In this document: piece by piece, positions 18,589 through 27,348 of the stretch
Layout of the letters: every line of letters begins with the position of its first letter
Numbering within the stretch: the stretch's first letter is position 1
Origin: Streptococcus anginosus subsp. whileyi MAS624
Lineage (GTDB): Bacteria; Bacillota; Bacilli; Lactobacillales; Streptococcaceae
Reading direction: 5' to 3'
Length of the DNA stretch: 64,000 bases
Assembly (NCBI RefSeq): GCF_000478925.1
Contig: NZ_AP013072.1
Location: 1,962,501 to 2,026,500, forward strand
Made by a program: the position numbers and the translations under genes
Notes under the pieces: generated by a model
Database searches by the model: none
What the model was told of the DNA's origin: nothing
The model's input: only the letters and a program-made list of their open reading frames with translations

Positions 18589-18879
18589 TTATCGAACCAA
18601 TCTTAATTTTTCTTCAAAATCATCAATGACTCTTTGAAGATTCAGTCGTCCTTTGTAAATACCATAACCAAAGACAAGCATGGCTAATATTCCCAACACT
18701 GCTAGGATTATTCCAAGAACAAAGGCAATGAGATTGGTTTGACAGAAGAAATAGATCAGAACAAGACCGATACTAGCAATAGTAAAGAAGAGACTAAACC
18801 AACGTCCGAGATTTTCAATCATGTGTTTTTGATATTGAATTTCCGTTTCATATCCTTGAATCAATTCTTGTTCTGTCAT
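18589..18879 (-). CDS. small two-helix membrane protein at the end of the PTS operon
   Basis: 96 residues: a polar N-terminus, two transmembrane helices (about 27-46 and 50-72) and a charged C-terminus. I do not recognise the family with certainty. It starts 15 bp after the IID gene and ends at the operon terminator, so it is co-transcribed with the PTS. Its role is unknown. Confidence 0.7.
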   Translation of the reverse strand: MTEQELIQGYETEIQYQKHMIENLGRWFSLFFTIASIGLVLIYFFCQTNLIAFVLGIILAVLGILAMLVFGYGIYKGRLNLQRVIDDFEEKLRLVR

Positions 18880-18894
18880 AATTTTCTCCTATTT

Positions 18895-19725
18895 TTAGTA
18901 TTTCAATCCTGGGTTGAAGAATCCAACCAATACACCAAGGAAGGCTACTACAACGAGAAGTAACATTACTTTAATTGGTGAAAGGTTTTTCTTCGCCATC
19001 AACCACCAGCAAAAGACGATAAACAAAGCTGTCAATAGACCTGGATAAACGCCGTCTAATTGATCTTGCAATACCAAGAAAGCTTTTCCTGAAGAGTCTT
19101 TCAATTTGAAAGCTGTCTTAACAGGTACCCATGTTGCTGCAACAGCACCGATAACCATACCACCAATGATAGAAACAGACTTACGGATAGCTTGTCCTTG
19201 AGGTCCGACAAGAAATTCAACTGCTTTGTCACCAAGTTCATAGCCTTTAAAGTAGGCAAATTTCATACCGAAATAAGCGAGCAAGTTCCAAACAACGATA
19301 TAGAAAATGGCACCAAGTGGCGAACCACCGTTTGACAAGCCAAGAGCAATACCTAGTATAATCGGAATCAAGGTACCAACAATCAGTGAGTCACCAATTC
19401 CTGCAACAGGTCCCATCAGCCCCGCACGAAGACCGTTAATCGTTTCGTCGTCTACTCCATCAGCACCGTTAGCACGCGCTTCTTCTAAACCTGCTGTAAT
19501 CCCTACAATCAATGCACCTAATTGCGGCTCCGTGTTAAAGAATGCGGTGTAGGTGTGCATTGCTTTTGCTTGGTCTTCTTTTTTAGGATACAATTCTTCC
19601 ACGATTGGCAGCATTGAAGCTAGGTAACCAAATGTTTGCATGTGTTCTTGCGAGAAGCAAGTTAAGTTCCCATAATACCAATGATGGAAAGATTTTCCTA
19701 ATGTTTTTTTCGTTAATTTAACCAT
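18895..19725 (-). CDS. PTS mannose-family transporter subunit IID
   Basis: 276 residues starting MVKLTKKTLGKSFHHWYYGN. This start is preferred to the longer frame because GAGGAGG lies 7 nt before it and the extra codons lie inside the IIC gene. Residues about 60-130 hold the conserved IID core (FFNTEP, VGITAGLEEARANG, GIGDSL); membrane helices follow. With IIC it forms the sugar channel of a mannose/fructose/sorbose-type PTS. The substrate cannot be read from sequence. Confidence 0.93.
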   Translation of the reverse strand: MVKLTKKTLGKSFHHWYYGNLTCFSQEHMQTFGYLASMLPIVEELYPKKEDQAKAMHTYTAFFNTEPQLGALIVGITAGLEEARANGADGVDDETINGLRAGLMGPVAGIGDSLIVGTLIPIILGIALGLSNGGSPLGAIFYIVVWNLLAYFGMKFAYFKGYELGDKAVEFLVGPQGQAIRKSVSIIGGMVIGAVAATWVPVKTAFKLKDSSGKAFLVLQDQLDGVYPGLLTALFIVFCWWLMAKKNLSPIKVMLLLVVVAFLGVLVGFFNPGLKY

Positions 19726-19726
19726 T

Positions 19727-20578
19727 TTAAATATCCTCCTCATCATCGTCATCATCAAAACTTGCACTTGCGGCTGCTTGTGCTCTTACATTTTTAGCCA
19801 TTTGAATTTCATAGAATAATACTGCAAAAATCAATGAAATCACTGCACAAGATACAAGGTTAAGTCCTAATGAAGCTGCTAATGTAAATCCAACAAAGAA
19901 TGGAATGAAATCGACAGCTTTTTCAACAATTTGTTTCAAGAGGATTGCAATTCCGACACATGGAAGGAGAGAACCGACTGTAAAGAGGGTTTTCATTGGA
20001 ATACCGTCCAATGGAAGTGCCGTTTTCAGAGCAGTAACTGCATCTGCACCTAATTTACACATAATAAGTGTTGGCAAGAATGAGAATACTAAGTGTGAAA
20101 TCCAAGGGAAGCCCCAGTCTACCATATACAGGCGTTTAAATTCACCTTTTTCAACAGCTTTCCAGCCAATATGTTGCCAAAGCAAGTTCATAGTAGCGGT
20201 ACCATAGAAAAGAACTGTACCGACTGTACCAACGAGTGTTCCCATTGACTTAGCCAAGTTAGCAGCATCTGCAGAGTCAAGTGATAGTCCTTGCGATTGA
20301 ATGGCAACCATTGCCAGAGGAATCCCAATATAAGAAACCGCACGAACGTCAGCTGAAACAGTACCGCCAGGTGTTACCAAAGCGATGTAAACAAGTTGCA
20401 TCGCAACCCCACAGATGATACCTAATTTCACATCTCCTAGGATCAGTCCTGAAACGAGACCACCTACAAGTGGGCGTCCAAGAGTATAGTTACCAATGGA
20501 TGTACCACCTAGGCCAGGCATGGATGATAGACAGGCAAATAACCCTAGTAAAGCGGCTTGAAACCACGAAATTGTCAT
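19727..20578 (-). CDS. PTS mannose-family transporter subunit IIC
   Basis: 283 residues, polytopic, with the family pattern PGGTVSADVRAVSYIGIPLA at about 71-90. It ends in a strongly acidic tail (DDDDDEEDI) whose DNA contains the IID Shine-Dalgarno. It is part of the IIA-IIB-IIC-IID operon. Confidence 0.94.
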   Translation of the reverse strand: MTISWFQAALLGLFACLSSMPGLGGTSIGNYTLGRPLVGGLVSGLILGDVKLGIICGVAMQLVYIALVTPGGTVSADVRAVSYIGIPLAMVAIQSQGLSLDSADAANLAKSMGTLVGTVGTVLFYGTATMNLLWQHIGWKAVEKGEFKRLYMVDWGFPWISHLVFSFLPTLIMCKLGADAVTALKTALPLDGIPMKTLFTVGSLLPCVGIAILLKQIVEKAVDFIPFFVGFTLAASLGLNLVSCAVISLIFAVLFYEIQMAKNVRAQAAASASFDDDDDEEDI

Positions 20579-20610
20579 AATAAAGCCTCCTTAATGCTTA
20601 TTATATTTTG

Positions 20611-21105
20611 TTAAAAACCAAATTTAGATTTGAAATCATCCCAATAACCGATAGACACATCTGGTAAGAGTTGGAATTTCACTTTATAGCCAGCTTTTTG
20701 AATCGCTTCAAGCGCTTCCGCTTCCTCTTGTGTAATGGATTGGTTATTTCCTAATTTAATAGCTCCTGGACGGTCATTGGCTGGACCAACAATAATTTCT
20801 TTGATATCGCCAGGCACAAAACCTTGATCAACTAGTATTTCTTTCATGTCAATTGGATTTTTAGTAATCACGAAATAGCGACTATCGGAATCCAATACCT
20901 TTTGTGATTTTTCTTTCCATGCTTCTTTTGTCCAAACGAATGTTTTTTTATCAGAAGCTGCTTTGTAGGCTTGTTTCAAAACTGCATTTCCTGCTGCAGC
21001 ATTATTGACAGCAACTAAGCCGTCACAAGGATATTCTTTTGCCCAACGAGTTACTGTTTGACCGTGAATCATACGGTCATCAATACGTACAAATGAAATT
21101 GTCAT
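20611..21105 (-). CDS. PTS mannose-family subunit IIB
   Basis: 164 residues with the phosphorylated His in DDRMIHGQ (about residue 14), typical of IIB(Man). It passes phosphate from IIA to the incoming sugar. It lies between IIA (24 bp) and IIC (32 bp). Confidence 0.95.
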   Translation of the reverse strand: MTISFVRIDDRMIHGQTVTRWAKEYPCDGLVAVNNAAAGNAVLKQAYKAASDKKTFVWTKEAWKEKSQKVLDSDSRYFVITKNPIDMKEILVDQGFVPGDIKEIIVGPANDRPGAIKLGNNQSITQEEAEALEAIQKAGYKVKFQLLPDVSIGYWDDFKSKFGF

Positions 21106-21129
21106 GATAAATCTCCTTTTTAATCTTTT

Positions 21130-21564
21130 TTAAATATCGTCTTCATCCTCTTCGTCACTAGCAACTACATCAAATTCTTGCAGCGCTGCGGATGCTTCTG
21201 AGAGAATGGCTTGTGCCAATTCTTTTCCTTCCAACATATCTTTCATCACTAAGCCTGTGAGTGCCATTGTCAAATTGAGACCACCAAGTACGACTGCAGT
21301 GTTTAACTTGCCAAGTTCTGACAAAACGTTGCAAGCTGTCGTCAAAGGGCTTCCTCCGACAATGTCTGCCAACACCAAAACCGTATCTTCTGTTCCCAGA
21401 TTTGCTAACGCTTGACGAAAGTCAAGAGCGAAATCATCAACAGACTTGCCTTCTTTCAGACCTACTGCAATGACTTGGTCGGTCTTATCACCAGCAAACA
21501 TCTTCAATGAGCTTTGCACACCTTCTGCTAGTCCACCATGACTGACTAGTACTAGATATTTCAT
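21130..21564 (-). CDS. PTS mannose-family subunit IIA
   Basis: 144 residues. The active His lies in LVSHGGLAEG (residue 9), and DIVGGSP is a conserved IIA(Man) motif. It takes phosphate from HPr. It is the first gene of the operon, with GGAGG 9 nt before the ATG and an acidic tail (DEEDEDDI). Confidence 0.95.
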   Translation of the reverse strand: MKYLVLVSHGGLAEGVQSSLKMFAGDKTDQVIAVGLKEGKSVDDFALDFRQALANLGTEDTVLVLADIVGGSPLTTACNVLSELGKLNTAVVLGGLNLTMALTGLVMKDMLEGKELAQAILSEASAALQEFDVVASDEEDEDDI

Positions 21565-21599
21565 GTTCTTTCCTCCTTCATTTCCTAGCCTTATTTTAC

Positions 21600-21628
21600 T
21601 AAATATGGAACCGGTTTCACATTGTCAA
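21600..21628 (-). promoter_or_regulatory. promoter of the PTS operon with embedded cre
   Basis: Minus strand TTGACA (21623-21628), 17-bp spacer, TATTTA (21600-21605). The spacer contains TGAAACCGGTTCCA (21606-21619), which fits the CcpA consensus TGWAANCGNTNWCA with one mismatch. A CcpA dimer here would block RNA polymerase, giving glucose repression. Confidence 0.7.
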
Positions 21629-21680
21629 ATGTCACTTTGTAAAGATGACATTTGTTAGTTAAAATATGACAAATGTCATA
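21622..21680 (-). promoter_or_regulatory. three TGACATTTGTCA-like boxes upstream of the PTS promoter
   Basis: Near-palindromic boxes are centred at about 21628, 21651 and 21672 (ATGACATTTGTCAT is the best copy). They are spaced 21-23 bp, about two helical turns, so they lie on one face of the DNA. The proximal copy overlaps the -35. They are likely binding sites of the adjacent NarL-type response regulator. Confidence 0.55.
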
Positions 21681-21696
21681 TAGTTTTTCAAAAGAA

Positions 21697-21738
21697 AAAT
21701 AGCCAGCTTTGAGCTCAATCTCTCATCTGACTATTTTG
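21697..21738 (-). terminator. terminator after the sensory operon
   Basis: Stem AAAATAGTCAG / CTGGCTATTTT (one wobble) around a ~20-nt loop, 23 bp after the solute-binding protein stop, with T residues following on the minus strand. Confidence 0.65.
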
Positions 21739-21760
21739 ATATTTATTCTTCGTTAAATCT

Positions 21761-23047
21761 CTATTTGCCTGTTTCTTCTATTTCCCTTTGAATGCTTGGT
21801 AAGATACTGTCTATTTCATTGTTTTTGAGAGCATTTCCTAGTAAATAATCTAGGCGTTCCAAAGAATGATAATCTAAGTCTCTGCTAATATCTAACACCG
21901 AATGCTTCATCATATGATCCAGTCGTTGCGATGTCAGCGAATCCAGTCCAAAGTCATCTGCCTGTAAAATCTTTTTCGTCTGACTGCTTTTAACTACGGA
22001 AGTCAAGACAGAGGTCCCTTGTGATTTTGCAAATAGCTCTTGCTGATTTTTATGATTTTGACACAATAATTTCATAAATTCCCAAGCTAATTTATCTTGT
22101 TTTGTCTTTGAAGACATGGCAAAAAGGGACGTTTTCACTTGTGTTGCAGGAATGCCTGCTTTAGCAGCTGGCATGGGAATACAAGTCCAAGAAAATCTAG
22201 AATACTTTGCTACATGATAAGGATAAGGTTTATAAGTCCGATATTGCGCCAAACTCATAGGATAAAAGGCTACCTTACCTTCATCAAAATCATTTGACGT
22301 TACCTTGTACCGTTGATTCAATGAAGTTAATTTGCTGATAAAGGACAACGCTTGATGCATTTCTGCGCTATCAACATTGACACCACTTTGATTTCTCAGA
22401 TGACCATTATAAGCTACTAAGGCCTGCTTCCAGGTATAATCCGTAATACCATACTGGTCAATCAGACCGTCCCCGTTTGTGTCCTTTGTGACTTTTTGAC
22501 AAATCGCATACAAGTCTTCTAAAGTCCAATTAGAATCGGGAATCGAAACTCCTTCCTTTTCCAGTAAATCCTTATTGACACACATCATGACAGGATTGCT
22601 TTCAATCGGCAAAGCATAGCTGTGCCCCTGATATTGTCCGGCTTGATAAGCAACTGGATAGTAAGCGGCAACTTCATCTTTGCTAAGTAAAGAGTCTAAG
22701 GATTTGAAAGCCCCGGAAGCCGCTAACATCGAAAAATCATTTTCAGGCACCATAAACACATCTGGCTGTTCCCCTTTTAAAATTTTTTCAGCTAGCCAAT
22801 TGTCATAGTCCTTTTTAGGAATGCCGCTCTCATAGACGACTTTGACATTGGGATATGACTTTTCAAATTGGCGGATAATATTGTCTAATACTCTATTCTC
22901 ACGACTATTCAGAACGTCCCAGCTGCTGCCTGCATACACTCCAATTCGCAAAATCTTTTTTTGATTGGAAGTCCATAAAACAAAGCTAAGGGGCACTAAA
23001 AGGAGAGACGAGACGAACATCGTCAAATACCTCATCCGCCACTTCAT
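21761..23047 (-). CDS. membrane-anchored family 1 sugar-binding protein (probable sensor)
   Basis: 428 residues. An uncleaved-looking N-terminal helix (about 6-25) has no lipobox Cys; a family 1 extracellular solute-binding fold follows (IGVYAGSSWD, QPDVFMVPEND, YALPIESNPVMM). ABC-transporter binding proteins of this class in Gram-positives are normally lipoproteins. Here the Cys is absent and no ABC permease or ATPase is nearby, so a sensory role is inferred. It starts within the response-regulator stop (4-bp overlap). Confidence 0.82.
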   Translation of the reverse strand: MKWRMRYLTMFVSSLLLVPLSFVLWTSNQKKILRIGVYAGSSWDVLNSRENRVLDNIIRQFEKSYPNVKVVYESGIPKKDYDNWLAEKILKGEQPDVFMVPENDFSMLAASGAFKSLDSLLSKDEVAAYYPVAYQAGQYQGHSYALPIESNPVMMCVNKDLLEKEGVSIPDSNWTLEDLYAICQKVTKDTNGDGLIDQYGITDYTWKQALVAYNGHLRNQSGVNVDSAEMHQALSFISKLTSLNQRYKVTSNDFDEGKVAFYPMSLAQYRTYKPYPYHVAKYSRFSWTCIPMPAAKAGIPATQVKTSLFAMSSKTKQDKLAWEFMKLLCQNHKNQQELFAKSQGTSVLTSVVKSSQTKKILQADDFGLDSLTSQRLDHMMKHSVLDISRDLDYHSLERLDYLLGNALKNNEIDSILPSIQREIEETGK

Positions 23048-23727
23048 TTGTCATTGTCCTTACTAAAATCACGTTGGGTAACACCTGTCTGCACAGCCCA
23101 AATAGCTAATTGCGTGCGATCTCGCAAATTTAATTTCGCCAGAATGCCTGACAAGTAATTCCGCACTGTCCCTTCAGACAAGAACAACTTCGCTGCAATT
23201 TCCTTGTTTGAAACTCCAAAACCAATTTGTTGGATAATCTTCCACTCAGTCTGACTCATGTCTTCCACATTTTCTTCGGCAACAGAAATAGCAAAATTGG
23301 ACTGTGCCATTTGTGAAAAGATTTTAAACACTTTGGTAGCAATGTTAGGGTTAATCATAGCACCACCTTTGTAAACCGTTTGAATGGCTTGGTGCAATTC
23401 TTCAGTAGAAACTCCTTTTAAAATGTAACCAGAAGCTCCGTATTTCAATGCTGAAAAAATGAAATCATCGTCATCGAAAGTTGTTAGAATAATAATTTTG
23501 ATATCTGGATAGTGTTCTTTGACTGCCTTTGTACAGAGAACGCCATCCATAACAGGCATTCGAATGTCCATCAAAATCACATCTGGATGTATATGGTGAA
23601 GTTTTTCGAGCACTTCCTTGCCGTCACCGACTGTTCCCACTACTTCAATATCTGAATGAGCCGATAAAATAATTTGTAAAGACTCACGAATCAAGGCTTG
23701 ATCATCTGCAATTAAAACTTTAATCAT
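23044..23727 (-). CDS. NarL/LuxR-type response regulator
   Basis: 227 residues: receiver domain with the phospho-acceptor Asp in VILMDIRMPVMDG (about residue 55) and a C-terminal LuxR helix-turn-helix (GVSNKEIAAKLFLSEGTVRN, about 175-194). It is partner of the histidine kinase just upstream (8-bp overlap). It probably activates the neighbouring PTS promoter through the repeated boxes there. Confidence 0.93.
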   Translation of the reverse strand: MIKVLIADDQALIRESLQIILSAHSDIEVVGTVGDGKEVLEKLHHIHPDVILMDIRMPVMDGVLCTKAVKEHYPDIKIIILTTFDDDDFIFSALKYGASGYILKGVSTEELHQAIQTVYKGGAMINPNIATKVFKIFSQMAQSNFAISVAEENVEDMSQTEWKIIQQIGFGVSNKEIAAKLFLSEGTVRNYLSGILAKLNLRDRTQLAIWAVQTGVTQRDFSKDNDK

Positions 23728-25033
23728 TCTTTCCTCCTATTTTCGGAATTTCAATATGAGTATAGAAACCGTTGCGATTTTCAAAATGAACACTCCCACC
23801 AATAATCGCCAAACGCTCCTGCATTTGTTTGAGACCATAACCATAGTAAAGCTCATCAAAGCCGACTCCATCGTCTTGAATGGTCATGATATAATTTTCT
23901 TTTTCCAATAATTCAATCCAAATCGTCTTGGCGTGTCCATGCCGCACCGAATTTGTAATGGATTCTTGAATCACCCGAAAGACAATATCTTCTTTTGCAA
24001 CATCCAAATCAATTGTGGCCCATTCATAGCGAAAATGAATTTCCAAATTAGAAATGGCTTCATATTCTCGAATAATTTTGAACAACGCTTCCTTTAAGCT
24101 ATTATTTTCTAAAGCACCAGGTCGCATTTTATTGAGTGAACCTCGTACATCACGGATACCATCTCGTACAACCACAGAAACATTTTCTAACTGTTCCTTA
24201 GCACGATTTTTGTCAATATCCACCAATACTTTAACTGCATCAATCCCCGCAGAAATCCCTGTCAAAGCATGCCCTAGCGTATCATGAATTTCTCTAGCGA
24301 TTCGCTTTCTTTCACGGTCTTCTGCGATTTTTTCAGATAAGGCTAAATAACTATTCAACTCGCGATTGGCTTGTGCGGCCATGCGTAGCTCTTCTTCAAT
24401 ATGGTGTTTTTCGGTCATCGCAGATAAAATATAGAATAGTAGAGAAATCATAAAGACAACTAGATTCAGTGAAAAGAGAAAATTCTTTCCAAAAAGGAGA
24501 GCCATGCGAATCGATTCTGGACAAAAGCGAATATAAGTATCTAACGAAGGCAATTTAACAAAAAGCGACATTAAATCATAGTTGGATAAGAGCAACATGG
24601 TAAAACTCAAAATGATAAAGGAAAACCAGTATTTCCGATCTTTTGAAGTGTTAAATTCTTTGGAACCATAAAAAATATCTGCAAAAACTAAGAGAATCAG
24701 ACCATTATAAGAAGAATGCAAGACAGAAAAGATAACTAACATCAGCAAAATCTCAATAATAGTTACTTTATCATAAACGGATAGCTGATTTGGATGCTTC
24801 TCACGGTAATAAAAAACCAATAATAAGCAAGCATAAAAGGCAATCGACATCCAAAAACTAAAGCTCGGCGAGCCTGGGATAGCATCCAAACGCCCCAATA
24901 GTGAATGAGCATAACCTCTTGCGACCACGTAATTTGTTGCAAAAAGATAAATAGAGGCATTATAAACAATGGCAATGAAATTGATGACCATTAAAGCAAT
25001 CTTGCTATAAAAAATACTTTTATTTCGTCTCAT
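23720..25033 (-). CDS. sensor histidine kinase (HisKA_3, NarL-partner class)
   Basis: 437 residues from the ATG at 25033, which overlaps the upstream stop (TAATG) and has an AGG-type SD; an ATG three codons upstream is possible. About six membrane helices (15-205) have no large extracellular domain. Then come the phospho-His in REIHDTLGHALTGI (about residue 250) and an ATPase domain with DDGVGFD and GYGLKQMQERL. With no ligand-binding domain of its own, it likely receives its signal from the anchored sugar-binding proteins encoded beside it. Confidence 0.9.
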   Translation of the reverse strand: MRRNKSIFYSKIALMVINFIAIVYNASIYLFATNYVVARGYAHSLLGRLDAIPGSPSFSFWMSIAFYACLLLVFYYREKHPNQLSVYDKVTIIEILLMLVIFSVLHSSYNGLILLVFADIFYGSKEFNTSKDRKYWFSFIILSFTMLLLSNYDLMSLFVKLPSLDTYIRFCPESIRMALLFGKNFLFSLNLVVFMISLLFYILSAMTEKHHIEEELRMAAQANRELNSYLALSEKIAEDRERKRIAREIHDTLGHALTGISAGIDAVKVLVDIDKNRAKEQLENVSVVVRDGIRDVRGSLNKMRPGALENNSLKEALFKIIREYEAISNLEIHFRYEWATIDLDVAKEDIVFRVIQESITNSVRHGHAKTIWIELLEKENYIMTIQDDGVGFDELYYGYGLKQMQERLAIIGGSVHFENRNGFYTHIEIPKIGGKND

Positions 25034-26019
25034 TATTGCCATCCTGTAATTGTATATTGCCCAATGTTATCTTTATTCACCAAATGAACAGGAATCAGGT
25101 ACTCCTTTTTGTAAGATTGATGCTTCATCATGCGCTCAATCACTTCTGTCACCTTTCTGCCCATTTGAATCGGAGACTGGGCAACCGTTCCTTGAATATC
25201 ATTGGTGTTGGCAAGGAAATTCTTAATATCAGGCGAGCCATCTACGCCATAAATTGCAATCTTGTCTGTCACACCTTGATCTTTTATGGCTGCGAGAGCT
25301 CCGATTGCAGCACGATCATTTAAAGACATGACCACATTAAATTGCATTCCTTCGTTCAATGCTTTTTTTACTTGAGGCATACTTTCTTCCGTCTGCCCCA
25401 ATGTTTCTCGCTCAGAAACCACTTGATAGGCAGAGTTCCCCTTAATCGTGTCTAAAAATCCTTGAATCCGATCCATAGCAGATACTGCGTTATGGTGCTC
25501 CAACAGCAAAATATTCGCACTAGACAAACGTTTCATCATGTCTTTAGCTATCAACACACCAGCCTGATAATTGTCTGACACAATAGTAGTATCAACTTTA
25601 GCGTCTTTGCTAACAGGTGCATCCACGACAATGATCTTAATTCCCGCTTTTCTGGCTTTATTTAAAGAAGTCAGAATCTTTGGACTGTCACTCTTAACTG
25701 GGTTTATAACAATCACATTCACTTTTTCTTGAACAAAATAATCAATCTGCTGGCTTTGCTTGTCTTCGTCTAGTTCTGGGTCTCGTACATAAAGTCGACT
25801 TCCCTGTTGATTGGTTTTTTTCTCAATTTCAGCATTCAAGGTTTTATAAAAATCATTGTTCATCGTCATATAGGTCACTCCTATCTTGACCTGCTTGATA
25901 TCTGATGAATTTCCTTTTACATAGAGGAAAATTAACCCTGTCAATACAAGGACAAACAGAGAAAATAATAGATATTTGCGATAATAGCGACATTGCTTTT
26001 TTCCCTTACCTACTCCCAT
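25033..26019 (-). CDS. membrane-anchored RbsB/LacI-type periplasmic binding protein
   Basis: 328 residues. One N-terminal helix (about 12-30), no lipobox Cys, then a Peripla_BP_4 fold (VKIGVTYMTMNNDFY, VNVIVINPVKSDSP, IYGVDGSPDIK). It is the first gene of the sensory operon, followed directly by the histidine kinase. In other firmicutes similar proteins present sugar to a kinase; that role is inferred here because no transporter is linked. Confidence 0.85.
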   Translation of the reverse strand: MGVGKGKKQCRYYRKYLLFSLFVLVLTGLIFLYVKGNSSDIKQVKIGVTYMTMNNDFYKTLNAEIEKKTNQQGSRLYVRDPELDEDKQSQQIDYFVQEKVNVIVINPVKSDSPKILTSLNKARKAGIKIIVVDAPVSKDAKVDTTIVSDNYQAGVLIAKDMMKRLSSANILLLEHHNAVSAMDRIQGFLDTIKGNSAYQVVSERETLGQTEESMPQVKKALNEGMQFNVVMSLNDRAAIGALAAIKDQGVTDKIAIYGVDGSPDIKNFLANTNDIQGTVAQSPIQMGRKVTEVIERMMKHQSYKKEYLIPVHLVNKDNIGQYTITGWQ

Positions 26020-26045
26020 TTTTTCTCCTTATTAACACCAGTCTC

Positions 26046-26063
26046 AAACAGAAAACTCTGTTT
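26046..26063 (-). promoter_or_regulatory. inverted repeat in the 5' UTR of the sensory operon
   Basis: AAACAG - 6 nt - CTGTTT, 27 bp before the first ATG. It may be an operator or a small hairpin. No known family consensus recognised. Confidence 0.35.
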
Positions 26064-26074
26064 CATCTAGGTTT

Positions 26075-26102
26075 ATTATATTATATTTATACAAAAAAGC
26101 AA
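26075..26102 (-). promoter_or_regulatory. promoter of the sensory operon
   Basis: Minus strand TTGCTT (26097-26102), 16-bp spacer, TATAAT (26075-26080), within a very AT-rich tract. Confidence 0.55.
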
Positions 26103-26117
26103 AACCTTGTATAAAAA

Positions 26118-26226
26118 AGAGCCTGAGATAAAAATATTCCAGACTCGTATATTTCTTTTAAAATATTCAATATGCAATAGTGAAATGACAAAATCAATTT
26201 CTTACGAAATACCTATTCTCCTCTTC
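26118..26226. repeat. dispersed intergenic repeat, copy 2 (short form)
   Basis: GAGCCTGAGATAAAAATATTCC...AGACTC head and an ATCAATTTCTTACGAAAT tail match the 35.5-kb copy (tail there ATCAATTTCTTGCGAAAT). The central ACGCAGTGGT block is absent. It occupies the gap between the ssbB stop and the sensory operon promoter. Confidence 0.5.
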
Positions 26227-26230
26227 ATCA

Positions 26231-26626
26231 TTAAAATGGCAATTCCTCTTCTTCCAGAACCAAGTCTGCCAAATCTGCACCAGCATTATTCTCACGAAGA
26301 GCTCGCTGTGCACGGCTTTCTAATAGCTGAAAGCCATTGCAAAGTACTTCTGTGACATAATGCGTCACTCCGTCCTTTTCATAGCGGCGAGTGCGAAGTT
26401 CACCATCTAGCGAAATTAAGCTGCCTTTACTTGCATAGCTTGCTAAGGTTTCAGCTAACTTGCCCCAAACAACGACATTGACGAAGTCTGCTTCTCGTTC
26501 ACCATTTTGTCCTTTGTAGCGACGATTGACAGCAAGTGTTGCACGCGCCACAGATTTATCATTAGCTGTTTTGTTTAATTCTGGTGTATTCACCAAGCGA
26601 CCGATTAAAATTACTTTATTATACAT
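26231..26626 (-). CDS. ssbB: competence-induced single-stranded DNA-binding protein SsbB
   Basis: 131 residues, shorter than the housekeeping SSB (~160). OB-fold pattern MYNKVILIGRLVNTPELNKT at the N-terminus and the acidic tip EEELPF, used to recruit partner proteins. In streptococci SsbB protects DNA imported during transformation. A ComX box lies 22 bp upstream. Confidence 0.92.
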   Translation of the reverse strand: MYNKVILIGRLVNTPELNKTANDKSVARATLAVNRRYKGQNGEREADFVNVVVWGKLAETLASYASKGSLISLDGELRTRRYEKDGVTHYVTEVLCNGFQLLESRAQRALRENNAGADLADLVLEEEELPF

Positions 26627-26647
26627 TTTCTTTTCCTCCTAACTATT

Positions 26648-26655
26648 TATTCGTA
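26648..26655 (-). promoter_or_regulatory. ComX (SigX) cin-box of ssbB
   Basis: TACGAATA on the minus strand, an exact match to the late-competence -10-like box, placed 22 bp before the ATG. Confidence 0.88.
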
Positions 26656-26666
26656 AGAGAAAAGAA

Positions 26667-26690
26667 AAAATCGTGAAAATTCACGATTAA
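26667..26690 (-). terminator. terminator after ytpR
   Basis: Perfect stem AATCGTGAA / TTCACGATT followed by six T on the minus strand, directly ahead of the ssbB cin-box. It isolates the competence promoter from ytpR transcription. Confidence 0.85.
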
Positions 26691-26705
26691 AACTTAATTT
26701 CTATT

Positions 26706-27332
26706 TTACCCTTGCCAATGCTTAGCTGGATCAAATGCTGTTCCTACTACTTCTGAACTTGCTAATTCAATAATCCCACGTTTTTGCGGAGCATTGGGCA
26801 ATTGTAATTCACGAGGGCTGCACATCATACCAAAACTCTTTTCTCCACGCAACTCACCAGGGAAAATCAAGTTTCCTTTTGGCATCATAGCACCCGGAAG
26901 CGCCACAATCGTCTTGAGACCTACTTTAGCATTAGGCGCACCTGCTACGATTTGAACCACTTTATCTGCTGCTACTTTTACTTGACAAATATTAAGGTGA
27001 TCACTATCTGGATGAGCTACCATTTCCACAATTTCACCTACTACAAATTTTGGGGAAAGATCATTGACTAATTCTGGTTCAAAACCTGCTTGGCTCAATT
27101 CTTGATTCAGAATTGAAATTTCTTCATCTGTCAGAAAAACTTGCCCACGTTCGGTAATATTAAAAAGATTAGAAACCTGAAAAATATTCCAAGCAACTGT
27201 TTCTCCATTGTCCAAACGATAAATACGCGCTACGTTTCCCTTGCGCTCAGCAGCTAACTTAACTCCTTGACCGTCTGCAACAATCACCATCAGCACGTCT
27301 CCAACGTGCTCTTTATTATATGTAAAAATCAT
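26706..27332 (-). CDS. ytpR: YtpR family tRNA-binding domain protein
   Basis: 208 residues. The C-terminal ~110 residues are an EMAP/tRNA-binding OB domain (VGEIVEMVAHPDSDHLNIC, IVAGAPNAKVG, FGMMCSPREL), as in the N-terminus of PheT. The N-terminal ~90 residues are the conserved YtpR extension. Role not settled in the family. It follows the thioredoxin gene by 16 bp. Confidence 0.93.
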   Translation of the reverse strand: MIFTYNKEHVGDVLMVIVADGQGVKLAAERKGNVARIYRLDNGETVAWNIFQVSNLFNITERGQVFLTDEEISILNQELSQAGFEPELVNDLSPKFVVGEIVEMVAHPDSDHLNICQVKVAADKVVQIVAGAPNAKVGLKTIVALPGAMMPKGNLIFPGELRGEKSFGMMCSPRELQLPNAPQKRGIIELASSEVVGTAFDPAKHWQG

Positions 27333-27348
27333 TATTTCTCCTATATGT

